From positions 4,836,001-4,900,000 of the forward strand of contig OZ059899.1 in the NCBI GenBank assembly GCA_964057225.1: 64,000 nucleotides of DNA, read 5' to 3'. This DNA comes from Auanema rhodensis (taxonomy: Eukaryota > Nematoda > Chromadorea > Rhabditida > Rhabditidae). Shown piece after piece: positions 11,924-22,959 of the stretch. Position 1 is the stretch's first letter. Every line of letters begins with the position of its first letter. The notes under the pieces were generated by a model, which had not been told where the DNA came from, searched no databases, and saw only the letters and a list, made by a program, of their open reading frames with translations. The translations under genes and the position numbers were made by a program.

Positions 11924-12987
11924 ATGAGTAAGAAATTGGAGATATGCATTGATACATTACAATCTGCTGAATCAGCTGTTAAGGGCGGTATACAATACAT
12001 TAAAAATATAGAGATAATATGCTATTGTAGGTGCTGACAGACTTGAAGTTTGTAGTTCATTAGCTCTTGGTGGACTAACACCAAGTATAGGTTGATATAC
12101 TTATCTGTTTATGAGTAGAATATTTTCTTCAGGTCTTGTCAAAGCTATTAAGCAATATTTTCCTAATATCTCGCAGTATTGCATGATAAGAGCTCGCGGA
12201 GGGAATTTTTGTTATGATCCCGTAAGAATTAATAATTCATAAATATAATAAAATTTCACATTTGCACTTATTTTAGTCTGATATTGAGGTCATGAAACAA
12301 GATCTGATTGAATTAAAGCAAGCTGGGGCTTCTGGTTTTGTGTTTGGATTTCTTAATAAGTTTGAAGTTCGGATAGGAAAAAGCAATTATATTGTGTTTA
12401 GTGATTTACTTTTGGATGTTGATACCTGCAAAACTTTTATTGAATTAGCTGACGGGTTACCATGCACATTGCATAGGGCTTTCGATGTTTCAACTGATTG
12501 GAAAAAATGTTTAAATCAGGCTATTGAACTAGGCTTTTCATGTATTCTTACTAGGTAAGGAAATATAACATATGTTATTTTTCGCTGATAAATTATTTTA
12601 TTGTGTTTTAGTGGCCAAGAGTCGAATGCTGTCTTAGGAGTTGCACGGCTGCATGAGATGATTATTCATGCTGGGTCAAGAATTGAAATCATGGTTGGTA
12701 TGTAGATAGAAAATGGTTTGTTTTGAGAAACTAATATAATGCTTTTTGGGCTCTGGAGTTTCGTCTAAAAATCTGAGATCATTGATTGAAACCTTAGGAG
12801 CCAGCTGGTATCACGGATCCGCATCCAAATCTGTAAAAGAAGTAGATTACTCATATTATATACTTGATAATCGGATATTATTTAGGCAAATAACAAAATC
12901 GCGATGGGAACTGCTGATAATAATGACCTAAAATATACATGTTCATTAGAAACTTCAGAGATGAAGAAGATTTTACTTGAATATTAA
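11924..12987 (+). CDS. cutc-1: CutC copper homeostasis protein homologue
   Basis: CutC-family TIM barrel implicated in copper handling; its enzymatic role is not settled. The start is MSKKLEICIDTLQSAESAVK. The barrel follows with GADRLEVCSSLALGGLTPS, then CMIRARGGNFCYDPSDIEVM, then GASGFVFGFL. CTLHRAFDVSTDWKKCL, SCILTSGQESNAVLG and IEIMVGSGVSSKNL come next, and the protein ends EMKKILLEY. The usual N-terminal start and the R-x-R-G-G-x-F-x-Y signature are present. Seven exons. The intron at 12698-12749 starts with GT but the frame and the family motif G-S-G-V require it to end in GG and not AG. The closest AG acceptor would delete the GSG turn. The gene is otherwise intact, with a normal last intron (12842-12886) and stop at 12985-12987. 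It is probably in an operon with UBXN4. Confidence 0.9.
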
Positions 12988-15900
12988 TTAGTAAATACTT
13001 AAGTTATTATTTTTCAATTGTAGACTTGTCAATATTCTTATTTTTTAATTATAGTTGTGATATATGGCACTCACTTGTTCTATTTAATTTAATGATTGTG
13101 ATTGTGATTTTTATTTAAGATACAGGTGAAATAATATCTACACAAACACATAACAATCAAACAACATTCAAGAGAGTTCAATTAAAATGAAAATTTTATT
13201 TTCAACCTGTATTACGGGTTACAACTCACATTTCCATTATTATATGCTAATTGTTTTTATACTAATTTTACACACATGGATATAACTAAAGCTTTTAATG
13301 GGAAAATTGCATCCATTTCAAATTGCGGAAATATCCAACTTAAAAGGTAAATTTCATTATTTTTTTTCAATGTAAGCTCAACTTTCAACAAAAACCAATT
13401 CTTCCTCTTTTTTTTTTATTTCCCTTTGTTTTATTGAAGTTAAACAAATGGAATTCTAAATATGCTATTTATAAAGATAACTTTCAACAATCTATATCGG
13501 AAATTCACATAGATGGCGAATTCAAAAATAAGTTGTTCTACATTTACGCTTAATTTTTTTTTGAGACAGACAGTGTTGAGCTATACTACGGTGGCTTTTA
13601 TTGCTTCTTATATATGTGATAATTGACGATATCGGATATTAAATTTTTGTAATATGTATGAATAGATTTCTTATCCGTTGTAGAACTTAATTGAAAACAT
13701 CGTAACAAGAAACAAATTAATTTTTTGTCGATATTTTTTTAAAAGGATGATTGTGGCATTACGAAGGAACACATTGTATTTAGCTAGCTGATTGTTGCCC
13801 TGGACGTAGACGACACTCTAATCGTGTAATTCTATTTGATGAAAGCAATTAGAGTCATTGGGGGTGCTTTTGCTACAAGTCTTCTCACACAAGTCTCTAC
13901 AGCTATTTGATTTTCAGTTGAGAGATTTTTGCAGCAAACTTAAAATCAAATGTTCACAGTTTCAACTGTTACAAACAATAACAGCTGAATATCATCTTCG
14001 ATTTTAGATTGCCTGGCAGTCTCTAGCTTGTTTATTCTTAACTGTAGCTCAAATCAGATATTTCATTCTTGTGGCTTAGCTCCTTTCAATATTCTAATCG
14101 TCCACAGAATGGTGTCAGATGAAGAAAAAGCTTTTTGCCTCAGAGATCGGCTACATGCCATTTCCGATCTGTCTCCTCTCTCCCGCTATCATTTTCCCTC
14201 CCTCTCGCTCTACTCTCGTCAACTATCTTCTCATTCGGCTGTTCACTTTTGCAGCTTCTCGATCAAGAAATTCTTTCATATTCGCTTATCGTCCCTCTTC
14301 TCCTCATCTGCCATATCCACCCTCTTCGTTTTTTCATTTCAACCGTCTTTTTCGTTTTCTTTTTCGTTCTCTTAATGTTGCTTTCACTTCGTCTTCATTT
14401 TCTTTTCTCGTCGTTTATTCCGTCTTCGACTTCTTCTGCTTCTCCTTCATCTTAGCTCGTATTCGGAGTTGTCTACCTCATGTTCTTCCTCCCAGCTCCG
14501 ATTACGGCAATTTGTTGAACACTACTATCCAAGCAGCAGCCTGAGTATCTAATTGACTGAAAGAGTGAAACGATGTAGAAGCCGACCACTTGCTACATCT
14601 TCTGATGGAGCAGTTCGATTCATCTTCCTTCTCTTCGTTCTACCTAGCTATCTCGGTCCGATTCTCTTCATGTTTATCATTCTGTATTAGCGTACTTTTC
14701 TAGTTTTATTTCTGATTCTCAGTAAATTTTAAAAAAATTTTAAAAGTACAATTCTAGTTTCATCTTATATTATCTTTCTATTTAAGTATATCATTTGATC
14801 TATTGTTTTTCATTTCAACACATTTTACATCTCTATATTAAGAAGATATATAATCCTTAAAAGCAGCTAACCAAGCTATTCTAATGACATCACTATATCG
14901 GAACAATCAGCTTAAAATTTGATAATTACGAAGTTGTATTGTTCTTTCCTATTCCATGTCTTTCATCTCTTCATCAGGATTTCTATTTGTTGCCTAATTT
15001 TATTCTTTTTCTTTATTTAGTATCGCTCTCTTCTCACACTGTGTTCTATCATGGTTTCAACTAAATAACTATAACAATATAGAATAATAAAACCCTTCCT
15101 GGCACTATTTTTGACAATTCAAAAGTTCTTTCCGATTACTTAATATCAGTTTTAGGTGAACTAATAAAATAGCGTTCTTGGAAGTGATTCTTAGATACAT
15201 CTTGAAACCTCATCAAGACTTAATCCAACTTTAAGTCAAAGAATATCCTAATGAGGTTCAAAATGACTTTTGTTCTTCTCACTATTTCTCTAATGCTTTC
15301 TAAGAACAAACACGTGCTTTTCAAGTTAACCAATTATGAACATTTGCTAGTTTTCAATCTCTTTGAGTTTGGATATTAAATGTTCTACATAAGAACATCA
15401 TTGTTCTAGTTTCCACAAGAAAAAAAAGAAAAGTTTTATCTTTCGTTCCTTAAATCGTCTATCTTTTTGTTCAAATTTGTCAATAAAATTAGAAAAAATA
15501 TATATTCAATTCGTCATATGGCATTTTTATTTTTATTTTAATCTATGTTAATAATCAAATGACGCAAAATTACCTTTTAACTTATTTTCAAGGTAAAAAA
15601 ATCTTTGTTGCATTCTTCATTTTTACTATGAAGTTAATTAATCTGCCTAGTAATCAATATTTTTTCTATTTTTTCATCTTAATTTTGAGATAAAATAAGA
15701 TATAGCATTTTTAAAAAATAATGTGAAAGATTAATATATGTATAAATATGGAAATATAAATTATCAGATATAAACACATATAAAGATATGCTTAATCGTC
15801 ATTTTCATTTTAGTTAATTAACCTTCAAAGAAAAAAAATATTTTTATTTAGCTAATAAAATTCATAAGGACCTATGATTTTTGAACAATAGGCTTTTTTC

Positions 15901-16782
15901 TTAAAATATATTAAGCGAAGTTACATTCTTTCGGGCTAGTTCAGGTCATTCAGTTATAATTATTTAATTCATTAAGCCTATTTTATAATCGCAAACGAAA
16001 AAGTTAGATAGAGATAGTGAGAGGGAAATAAAAGGAAAAAGCAATGAGTGGATATAGAAAATAAAGAGAGCAAAAGAGAAATTAGGAAAAGAGAGAGAGA
16101 AAGAACAAATTGATGAGTCGAGAACTTTGCGTTCAACATCGATACTCTCACATCCTTCATGTCTTGATTGCACATACATCTATATTTTCAGTTTGCGAAC
16201 GAAATGAATATTTTACTGCGAAATTCTATTCATGACCATATTCGGCTTAATCTTCTTCATATTCGTCTTGCTCTTGTTTCTTAACTACAAACGACATTGT
16301 CCTGTGTTGTCCCGTTGCTTTCAGTCCACCGCTCACCCTCTCTTTCTCCATCTCTCTCTTCATCTCTCCGTCTCCTTTGCCAGTTAGTCTGTTCCTATTT
16401 CTTAGCTTTTTCTGTGTTCTTGAAACTTTCTATGTCTGTGTTTCACATCCGTTGAATTTTTCTTTAAAAAAAAACCTCGTTTTAATTGCTCCCTTTTGTG
16501 AAATTACATTAACATGCTATATATATATATAATATATAATATAATATATATGTAGCATATCCACAATATAAGTATATATCTCTTCTCAACCAATTTCTCT
16601 CTTTTCTGTCGTTATCACTCACTTGGTCACACACGTACTTCTTCATTTACTCTGAGAATTGCTTAGAAATTCTAGTGTAGAACCAGCGGATCAATGAGCT
16701 CAATTTTTCATTAATCTCCTTCTGTACTTTCTCTTCATGCGAGTATTTTTGAAATTAATATGAAACAGTTATAGTCGTCGCC
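12988..16782. other. Large intergenic region with pyrimidine-rich stretch and AT palindrome
   Basis: About 3.8 kb with no gene that I can support. 14100-14680 is strongly C/T-rich on the plus strand and gives three overlapping open frames in different phases, a sign of composition and not of coding. 16330-16400 is also C/T-rich. A long AT palindrome lies at about 16515-16558. The region presumably holds the promoter and maybe non-coding 5' exons of the membrane protein gene at 16783. Confidence 0.45.
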
Positions 16783-17757
16783 ATGTCTGATACATCGTTG
16801 CATGTGGAAAAACAATTTTCTCTCTGTGGTCTCGGATTACGAGCTGCCGTAATCTTGTGCACCTTAGCGCAAATGTTTTTTTGCGCTTCGACGGGGTAAG
16901 AAATTGCATTGAGCTAAACGCACTTTGATATCTTCACAATTCATATTCTACATTGAAATTTCTTTAGAATTTCCTATAAACATCTTCTTGAATCCACGAC
17001 GATTGTCTCAATTCTCTTCTTTATACATCTGATCTGCTCCATCATGGCTCTTATATTCTTTGTTTTCTGTTTAATTCAAAGAAAGTTTGGGACATCATAC
17101 GAAGTACTTCTGCATGCGTATCTTCTGAGTATTGTAAGTATATTCGTACAATGAAGAATGAAACTGTCCAAAAATAGTTCAGACGTCCGTTTAAAAGGAT
17201 TCAAGTAAATCAAAAAAATAGTTGCAAAAACATGAAAATTTCTATTTACGCTTCCATTTTTTTTACATAAATGAAATAATATTAAGTATGTTAAAATCAA
17301 CATATGCCAAGTATCCTAGGTGATGAAATGATATACTAGAGATTTCATGAGAAATATTCAGATAAAGTTAAAATATGCACTCTTCTTGACCTTTGAAATA
17401 TATGATTTTTACCTACACATAATGTCAAACCATAAGTTGTACCCAAAAATGGAAAAAGTGAAGCATTACTTCAAAAAATGTCATTGAATTCGAATAAACC
17501 TAGAGTCATTTCAGCTTCTGATGGCTCTTACTTCTTTTTTTGGCGTTATGTATTTACCGCTGTCATTTCTTCAGCAGGCACATTCTATTAGTGAGGGTAA
17601 CTCCTAAGATTTAACGTCATCAAATAATAAACTTTCCTTTTTAGGCGTTCATTATGCTTTTCTCTTAGCAGCAGCCAGTGGTCTATTAGCTTTACAGTTC
17701 CTTCAACGCAATCTTGTTGAGCAGATGTTACCTATTATGGAACATTCTTTTCGTTAA
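16783..17757 (+). CDS. Four-helix membrane protein of unknown function
   Basis: Four exons join in phase to about 170 residues, from MSDTSLHVEKQFSLCGLGLR at 16783 to EQMLPIMEHSFR and TAA at 17755-17757. Four hydrophobic segments are visible: AAVILCTLAQMFFCAS; TIVSILFFIHLICSIMALIF; LLMALTSFFGVMYLPLSF; and HYAFLLAAASGLLALQFL. Both ends should therefore face the cytosol. Short loops and small size resemble MARVEL or TMEM-type four-helix proteins, but I cannot place it in a named family. The second intron is unusually long for this window (about 380 nt). It converges on METTL16, whose stop is 335 bp away; the gap is AT-rich with nothing seen. Confidence 0.75.
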
Positions 17758-18092
17758 TGTTTAAATGCTAATTTGTAAAAATATAATACAAAATCACTAA
17801 GATCACATTGAATTTCATTTAAATTAATGATTTATACCTATAGTTGATTTTATCTTATCAATATCGTTGTTTCTTCTATATGAATTGAATAGGCTTTATG
17901 ATTTCTAATTCACAAATTTTAATTCAAAAACTTCACAGAAAGGGTGTTTTCTCAGATCAATTTTATCGTTACAACATTTATATATTGTTTAAAAAAAGAA
18001 AAATTAGGCTCAATTAGACTACTCTATATGCAATACTATTTCAGCATTCTCAAAATAAATATTTTTAAGCATTTTTATAATATAAACAAGTG

Positions 18093-19862
18093 TTATTTAG
18101 AGATTCTACTTCTTAAGCATGTCAAAAGCTGATTAAAGTTGTCGTTTGATCCAACAAGTAACTCAAATTCTACTGTTCTTTCGTTTAAAAACAACAATGA
18201 AAACTTCAATAAAACCGTTTTTACTTCCCTATGAGAATTTTCTCCGCCTATATCTCTGGATGGATTTTTTCTTGAAGTGCACATAATTTTCCTCGAGTTC
18301 CCGCTAAAAGAAAACAATTGTTGAATCGTGAGCAATAATTAAGTAATACGATTGATTCATTTGATTTTGATGACTTTTCAATCTCCTTTTTCTTCTTAAA
18401 TTCAACCAAGTACAAGCAGCTGCTTCGCAAATGAACTACAATATGTTTTTACTGAATGAAAACAAATCAAATGAATACCTTAAATTCATCAGTTGCCTCA
18501 TATTTTATTTCAAGCTTATCTAACTCTCTCTGCACATTTCGGGTTATGTCTCCTTGACAAATATGTACAGATGATATTTTTAATTGTGAGATAATTTTCT
18601 GACAAAAAAAACAAAATCTCACTTAATATAAAACCCGTACCTCTAATCTAATTTTCTCGCAAAACGTCCAAACGATAACCCAACGTTGAGTTCTACCTTG
18701 ACACAAAGTATTAACTTTGTGTTTAACACCAACAAGCTGGTTCAAACGACCCAATATGATTTTCAAACTAGATTTTTTTCCCAACATTGATGAGAAAATC
18801 CTCGAATAAAAGATTCTTACTTTCTTTCCTATTTTAATGTTACCAACTTGATTCTACTAGCGAAAGTTATACTGTCTTCTATCATTTGTAGAACAAACGT
18901 CTCTTCTCCTCCCTCTACTTCTAATTCATTAAGCCTGGCTACAGTACTTGAACGAGGAAGACTTCGCGAGTCGGATCTTGCACTTCCAGCATCTGGTAAA
19001 TTACTTAAATGCTCCGAAGATATTTGAACGGGAAAGCGCTAAAAAATCGATTCAGATTTATCAAAATATTTTTGAAACCTGAGCTGCCTCATCTTGTTCA
19101 AAAAAGGGAGGATTACATAATGAGAATGAGAACTGCTTCTCAGGATACTTATCGAAAATTTCCTATAAAAACATTTGAAGATATCACAAAGATAATAATA
19201 TTTTTAATAAAACCTGGAAAATAGTATTTTTTGATACTTGCAGGACTTTTATTTGCTTTTCCAAAGAATTATTTTTCACATTCTCGTTAGCTACTTCAAT
19301 TGATGATGTTTCAATATCAGTCCCAATAAAAGACCAGCCAAATCGTTTAGCACCCAAAAGAGAATAAACAGAGGAAGCTCCAGTTCCTGTAACCTTCGCA
19401 AAGGAATAATAATTACAAGCATTAAGCAAAGAAAAGTAATTGGAAATTTATAAAAACCTATATCAATTCCATTTACATCATTACACATATCATTCATGAG
19501 AAGTATATCTTCTACCAGTAGCAAATAGTTCATTTTTTGAGGAATTCGAGGAACAAGACAACCAATTGGTAAATTAACCTGAGAAACCATTGGTACTTGG
19601 TAAATATAATAACTCTTACATTTAATCCAAAGTCGTTATGGAACATAGCAATTGTTAGCAATCTGATGGCCTTATCTTCGAAAAAATTTAAATGAATCTA
19701 TATTGAATAGTTTTTTCAATCCATCACGCCTACACAAACTTTTCCATTGTTTCCTAACGTACAGTATTTTCTCAGTTCTGGGTATTTGATAGCTAACGCT
19801 TTAAAATCAGGGGGATCACTTTTATAAGGATTTCGAGGATGCATTGACATATTAAAACTCAT
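18093..19862 (-). CDS. mett-10: METTL16 / METT-10 RNA N6-adenosine methyltransferase
   Basis: SAM-dependent enzyme that methylates U6 snRNA and, in nematodes, a 3' splice site in SAM synthetase transcripts. The start MSFNMSMHPRNPYKSDPPDF keeps the family's N-terminal RNA-binding signature (R-N-x-Y-K-x-x-P-P-D-F). Next come LPIGCLVPRIPQKMNYLLLV and the SAM-binding loop DIGTGASSVYSLLG. The catalytic NPPF motif occurs as FSLCNPPFFEQDEAAQ. FSSMLGKKSSLKIILGRL, then CQGRTQRWVIVWTF, complete the methyltransferase fold. The C-terminal half (ICEAAACTWLNLRRKRRLKS, ending CLRSRISK) matches the KA-1-like vertebrate-conserved region. About nine exons in phase. The first intron is only 36 nt. All key residues are present, so the enzyme should be active. 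It is divergent from GS28, with 662 bp between them. Confidence 0.95.
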
Positions 19863-20524
19863 TTTAATTTATCCTTTTCCACATAGCATTTTCTGAAATT
19901 AAAAAAAACTGAATCAAGCAAACAGAATTTTTAAATTATGTAAGCATAAACTTCCTTTTTCAATAATAAACAATATTATACTAATTATATTGAATATACA
20001 ACTAAAACAGTTAGAATACTATTTTAATTAAATATGAGGATTAGAAAATAGTATATAGAATAGAAAATATTATGTTAACTGCTAGTTTACCTCTTTGAGA
20101 AGTTTTAAATAAATACGCAAAGTTTCGAATTTTTTAAAATTCCGTTTGGCTTGCCTGCGTACACATACATATTCAAGTTTCTGACGTGGATTGCTGCTAA
20201 GTTTTCCTCTAATTATAAGATCATTCTGCTTTTTCTCAACTACTGAATTATTTGAATTGTTTTTGATATAGAGGTTTAAGTTAGTACATGAAATCTATTC
20301 CGGTTGCTATTTTAAAGTTTTAATATATGTGCATTTGTGTTTAGTGATTTTCAGTTATTCTTTCCAAACTCGTTATTATCAGAGTTGAATTGTTTCTAAC
20401 TTGAATCAAGTCTCATTACTAGCTCTTCTAAACAACGAATTTTCTTTATTTTGACGTTAATTTGTTACTTCAAGATATGATCATATAGTTATATTGAATC
20501 ATTTTAGCTTTTATCTATTTAAAA
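19863..20524. other. Divergent intergenic region, METTL16 / GS28
   Basis: AT-rich, 662 bp, between two divergent starts. It should contain both promoters. No open frame or repeat of note. Confidence 0.45.
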
Positions 20525-21479
20525 ATGTCAGAAATGTGGGAAGGTAAATTTAGATTATTAATCTAGTTTTTATATCCTTCTCTTGTCTTTCAGATCTGCG
20601 CAAACGAGCGAGAGCTACAGAAAATTCCATAGATGTAAAACTAGTATCTTTGAATAAGTTGAATTCACATACAGGTTGTAAAAATTTCAAATCCATAACA
20701 ATAGTTCCTTGATTTTATAGCTCATGAAAAAAGTATGAATAGCAGACAAGCGGTATTTGATACATTAACTGAAGAAATCGATGCTTTATTAACTAAGCTT
20801 GGTAATATTAACGATGAAGTATGTGAGCATAATTAAGCTGCCTCTTAAAATAGCATTATCAGATGAATGATGTAGTGGGAGCACAATCTTCAATAGGATG
20901 GGCACAAAACCCAGCTGTGCAACATACTTTAAGACGCCATCGAGAAATTCTTAGAGATTACGGGATAGAATTTAGAAGAGCTAAAGATAACGTGTATCAG
21001 CAGCTTCAGAGGTAATAATGTTAGTTTGGTACTGAAAATAGTTATTTTTCAGAGAATCTCTTCTTGCTAGCTCAACAAGCGAAGGAGCATGTCTTAATAA
21101 CAGAATGAAAACGTCTGATTTATATCTCAAAGAAAGCGAACATATATCAAGCTGCACGATTTTACTCGATGAACAAATGGAGTAAGTTTTCCGCTTTACT
21201 GTTTGAACAGTTTTTTTTGTATTGCAGGATAGCTATGGCAACGAAAGAAAATCTTACTAGGCAAAGTAATAGTCTCCGAGGAATAACTAAGAAGATAAGG
21301 GAAATATCACGTAATATGTATTTATTTATGGTACTTCTGATACTTTTGTTTCAGATAAATATCCAATGCTTAATAATATAATGCAGAAAATTTCTCATAA
21401 AAAGAGAAAAGACACTGTGATAATGGCAGCTGTAATATCACTGTGTCTTATATTCATGATTTACTACATGGCTCATTAA
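20525..21479 (+). CDS. gos-28: Golgi SNARE GS28 (GOSR1)
   Basis: Qb-SNARE of the cis/medial Golgi that acts in ER-to-Golgi and intra-Golgi fusion. Begins MSEMWEDLRKRARATENSID, the typical GS28 N-terminus, followed by an Habc region (IDALLTKLGNINDEM, HTLRRHREILRDYGIEFRRA). The SNARE helix is EIAMATKENLTRQSNSLRGI with the zero-layer glutamine in TRQSN, then KYPMLNNIMQKISHKKRKD. A single C-terminal anchor (TVIMAAVISLCLIFMIYYMA) ends at HisStop, 21477-21479. Seven exons; length about 230 residues, as expected. Ribulose-phosphate epimerase starts 393 bp downstream on the same strand. Confidence 0.95.
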
Positions 21480-21872
21480 ATTATCTAATGAAATATCTAT
21501 TCTAGGCTTTTTCTGGTATGTATATCATCTAAACTTTCATCTCATTATAACAACTATTTTTCAATCTAATTTTGAGAATTACGAAAAACAATTTTTTTTG
21601 CATAAATTAAATCGAATTCATGATTATATCTAAAGTTTTAAGGGCTAGGTATTCGTGATTAACAAATTTGTTTTAAGTGGGTATTATATCCAACAAACGC
21701 TGTCGTAAATCTTCAGATGTTGGACTTGTATAACAGTATATAATTATTGTGATATGTATTTAATTGTTTTGCCTTGTACACATTTTTATTTTATTTATAA
21801 ATATTAAATTATGTTTAAACTAATTTTCTTTTTTTTTTGGTTGATGACCTCTTCTTGATATATTTCAATACT

Positions 21873-22859
21873 ATGCGTCGAGGTAAAGTCTTAAATCGCA
21901 GTATGTCCTCTTCTCTTCGTGCTGTAATTTGCCCTTCAATTTTGAATGCTGACTTAGCAAATCTGGCATCCGAATGCCGGAAACTTTTGACTAATGGGGC
22001 TGACTGGCTTCATCTTGACGTGAGTCAATTCTTTTTACGGCTTGTATAGGAAGTTTCACGAATAGGTGATGGATGGAAACTTTGTTCCAAACTTGTCGTT
22101 TGGACATCCTGTCGTTGAATCTTTGAGAAAAAGCTTGGGTACTGAACCTTTCTTCGATGTTCATTTAATGGTTTTGTTAATGTTAATTATCAGTTACATT
22201 ATCCAGAATAATAGGTTAGTGATCCTGACTTCTGGGTAGAACCTATGGCAAAAGCTGGCGCCAGTCAATTCACATTTCATTGGGAAGCTGCCCATGAAAA
22301 GGGCGGACACCAAGCAGTTAATTGTCTTATTGAGAAGGTATGAATTATTTCTTTTTTTCTAATTCATAATTTTAAGATTAAACAACATGGTATGAAAGTT
22401 GGACTTGCCATTAAGCCGGGAACTTCTGTTGAAAGAATTTTGCAGTAACTTTTCTAGTTGTAGTAATGTTATAATACGGTTTAGATACGTCGAGTCAATT
22501 GATACTGCTTTGATAATGACTGTTGAACCTGGATTTGGCGGACAGAAATTCATGGAAAGCATGATGGAGAAGGTTTCATCGCTAGAGACGTATGTGAATA
22601 CGGCCATATTTTAGGTTAGCACTATTCGTACTAAATATCCTTCTCTGAATATTCAAGTCGATGGAGGTATCTCTCCATCAAATATCGAGGTAAGCCTAGT
22701 CGATTTAAAAATGTCGATGAATTAGAAATTCAGATTTCCGCTAATGCTGGCGCTAATCTGATTGTTTCTGGAACTGGTGTTATCAGAGCTCCCGATCAAG
22801 CAGAGGCTATGAACGTCATGAGAGAATCTGTGAAACTTGGAATTGAGAAAAGATTATAA
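21873..22859 (+). CDS. rpe-1: Ribulose-phosphate 3-epimerase
   Basis: Interconverts ribulose 5-phosphate and xylulose 5-phosphate in the pentose phosphate pathway; cytosolic, metal-dependent. The TIM barrel starts [20 protein letters not shown]. Metal and catalytic residues are visible: His and Asp in [20 protein letters not shown], His in FFDVHLMV, and Asp in [13 protein letters not shown]. The phosphate loop is VSGTGVIRA, and [14 protein letters not shown] is the conserved loop over the active site. Seven exons join in phase, stop at 22857-22859. Two in-frame starts are possible, 21873 and 21903; the second gives a protein closer to the usual N-terminus. The convergent GIPC stop lies 100 bp away. 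Confidence 0.95.
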
Positions 22860-22959
22860 TTTTATAGAAAAGGACTTTGGTCCTGCGACGGAAACATTCC
22901 TCCAATTATTGTTATGTTTTACAAAATAATAGTTTTATTTAAGTTGTTTCAAATCTTAC

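Noticed and set aside
14028-14544. Three overlapping plus-strand open frames
   Set aside because: Ser/Leu/Phe-rich in all phases because the DNA is C/T-rich; no start context, splice sites or family motif.
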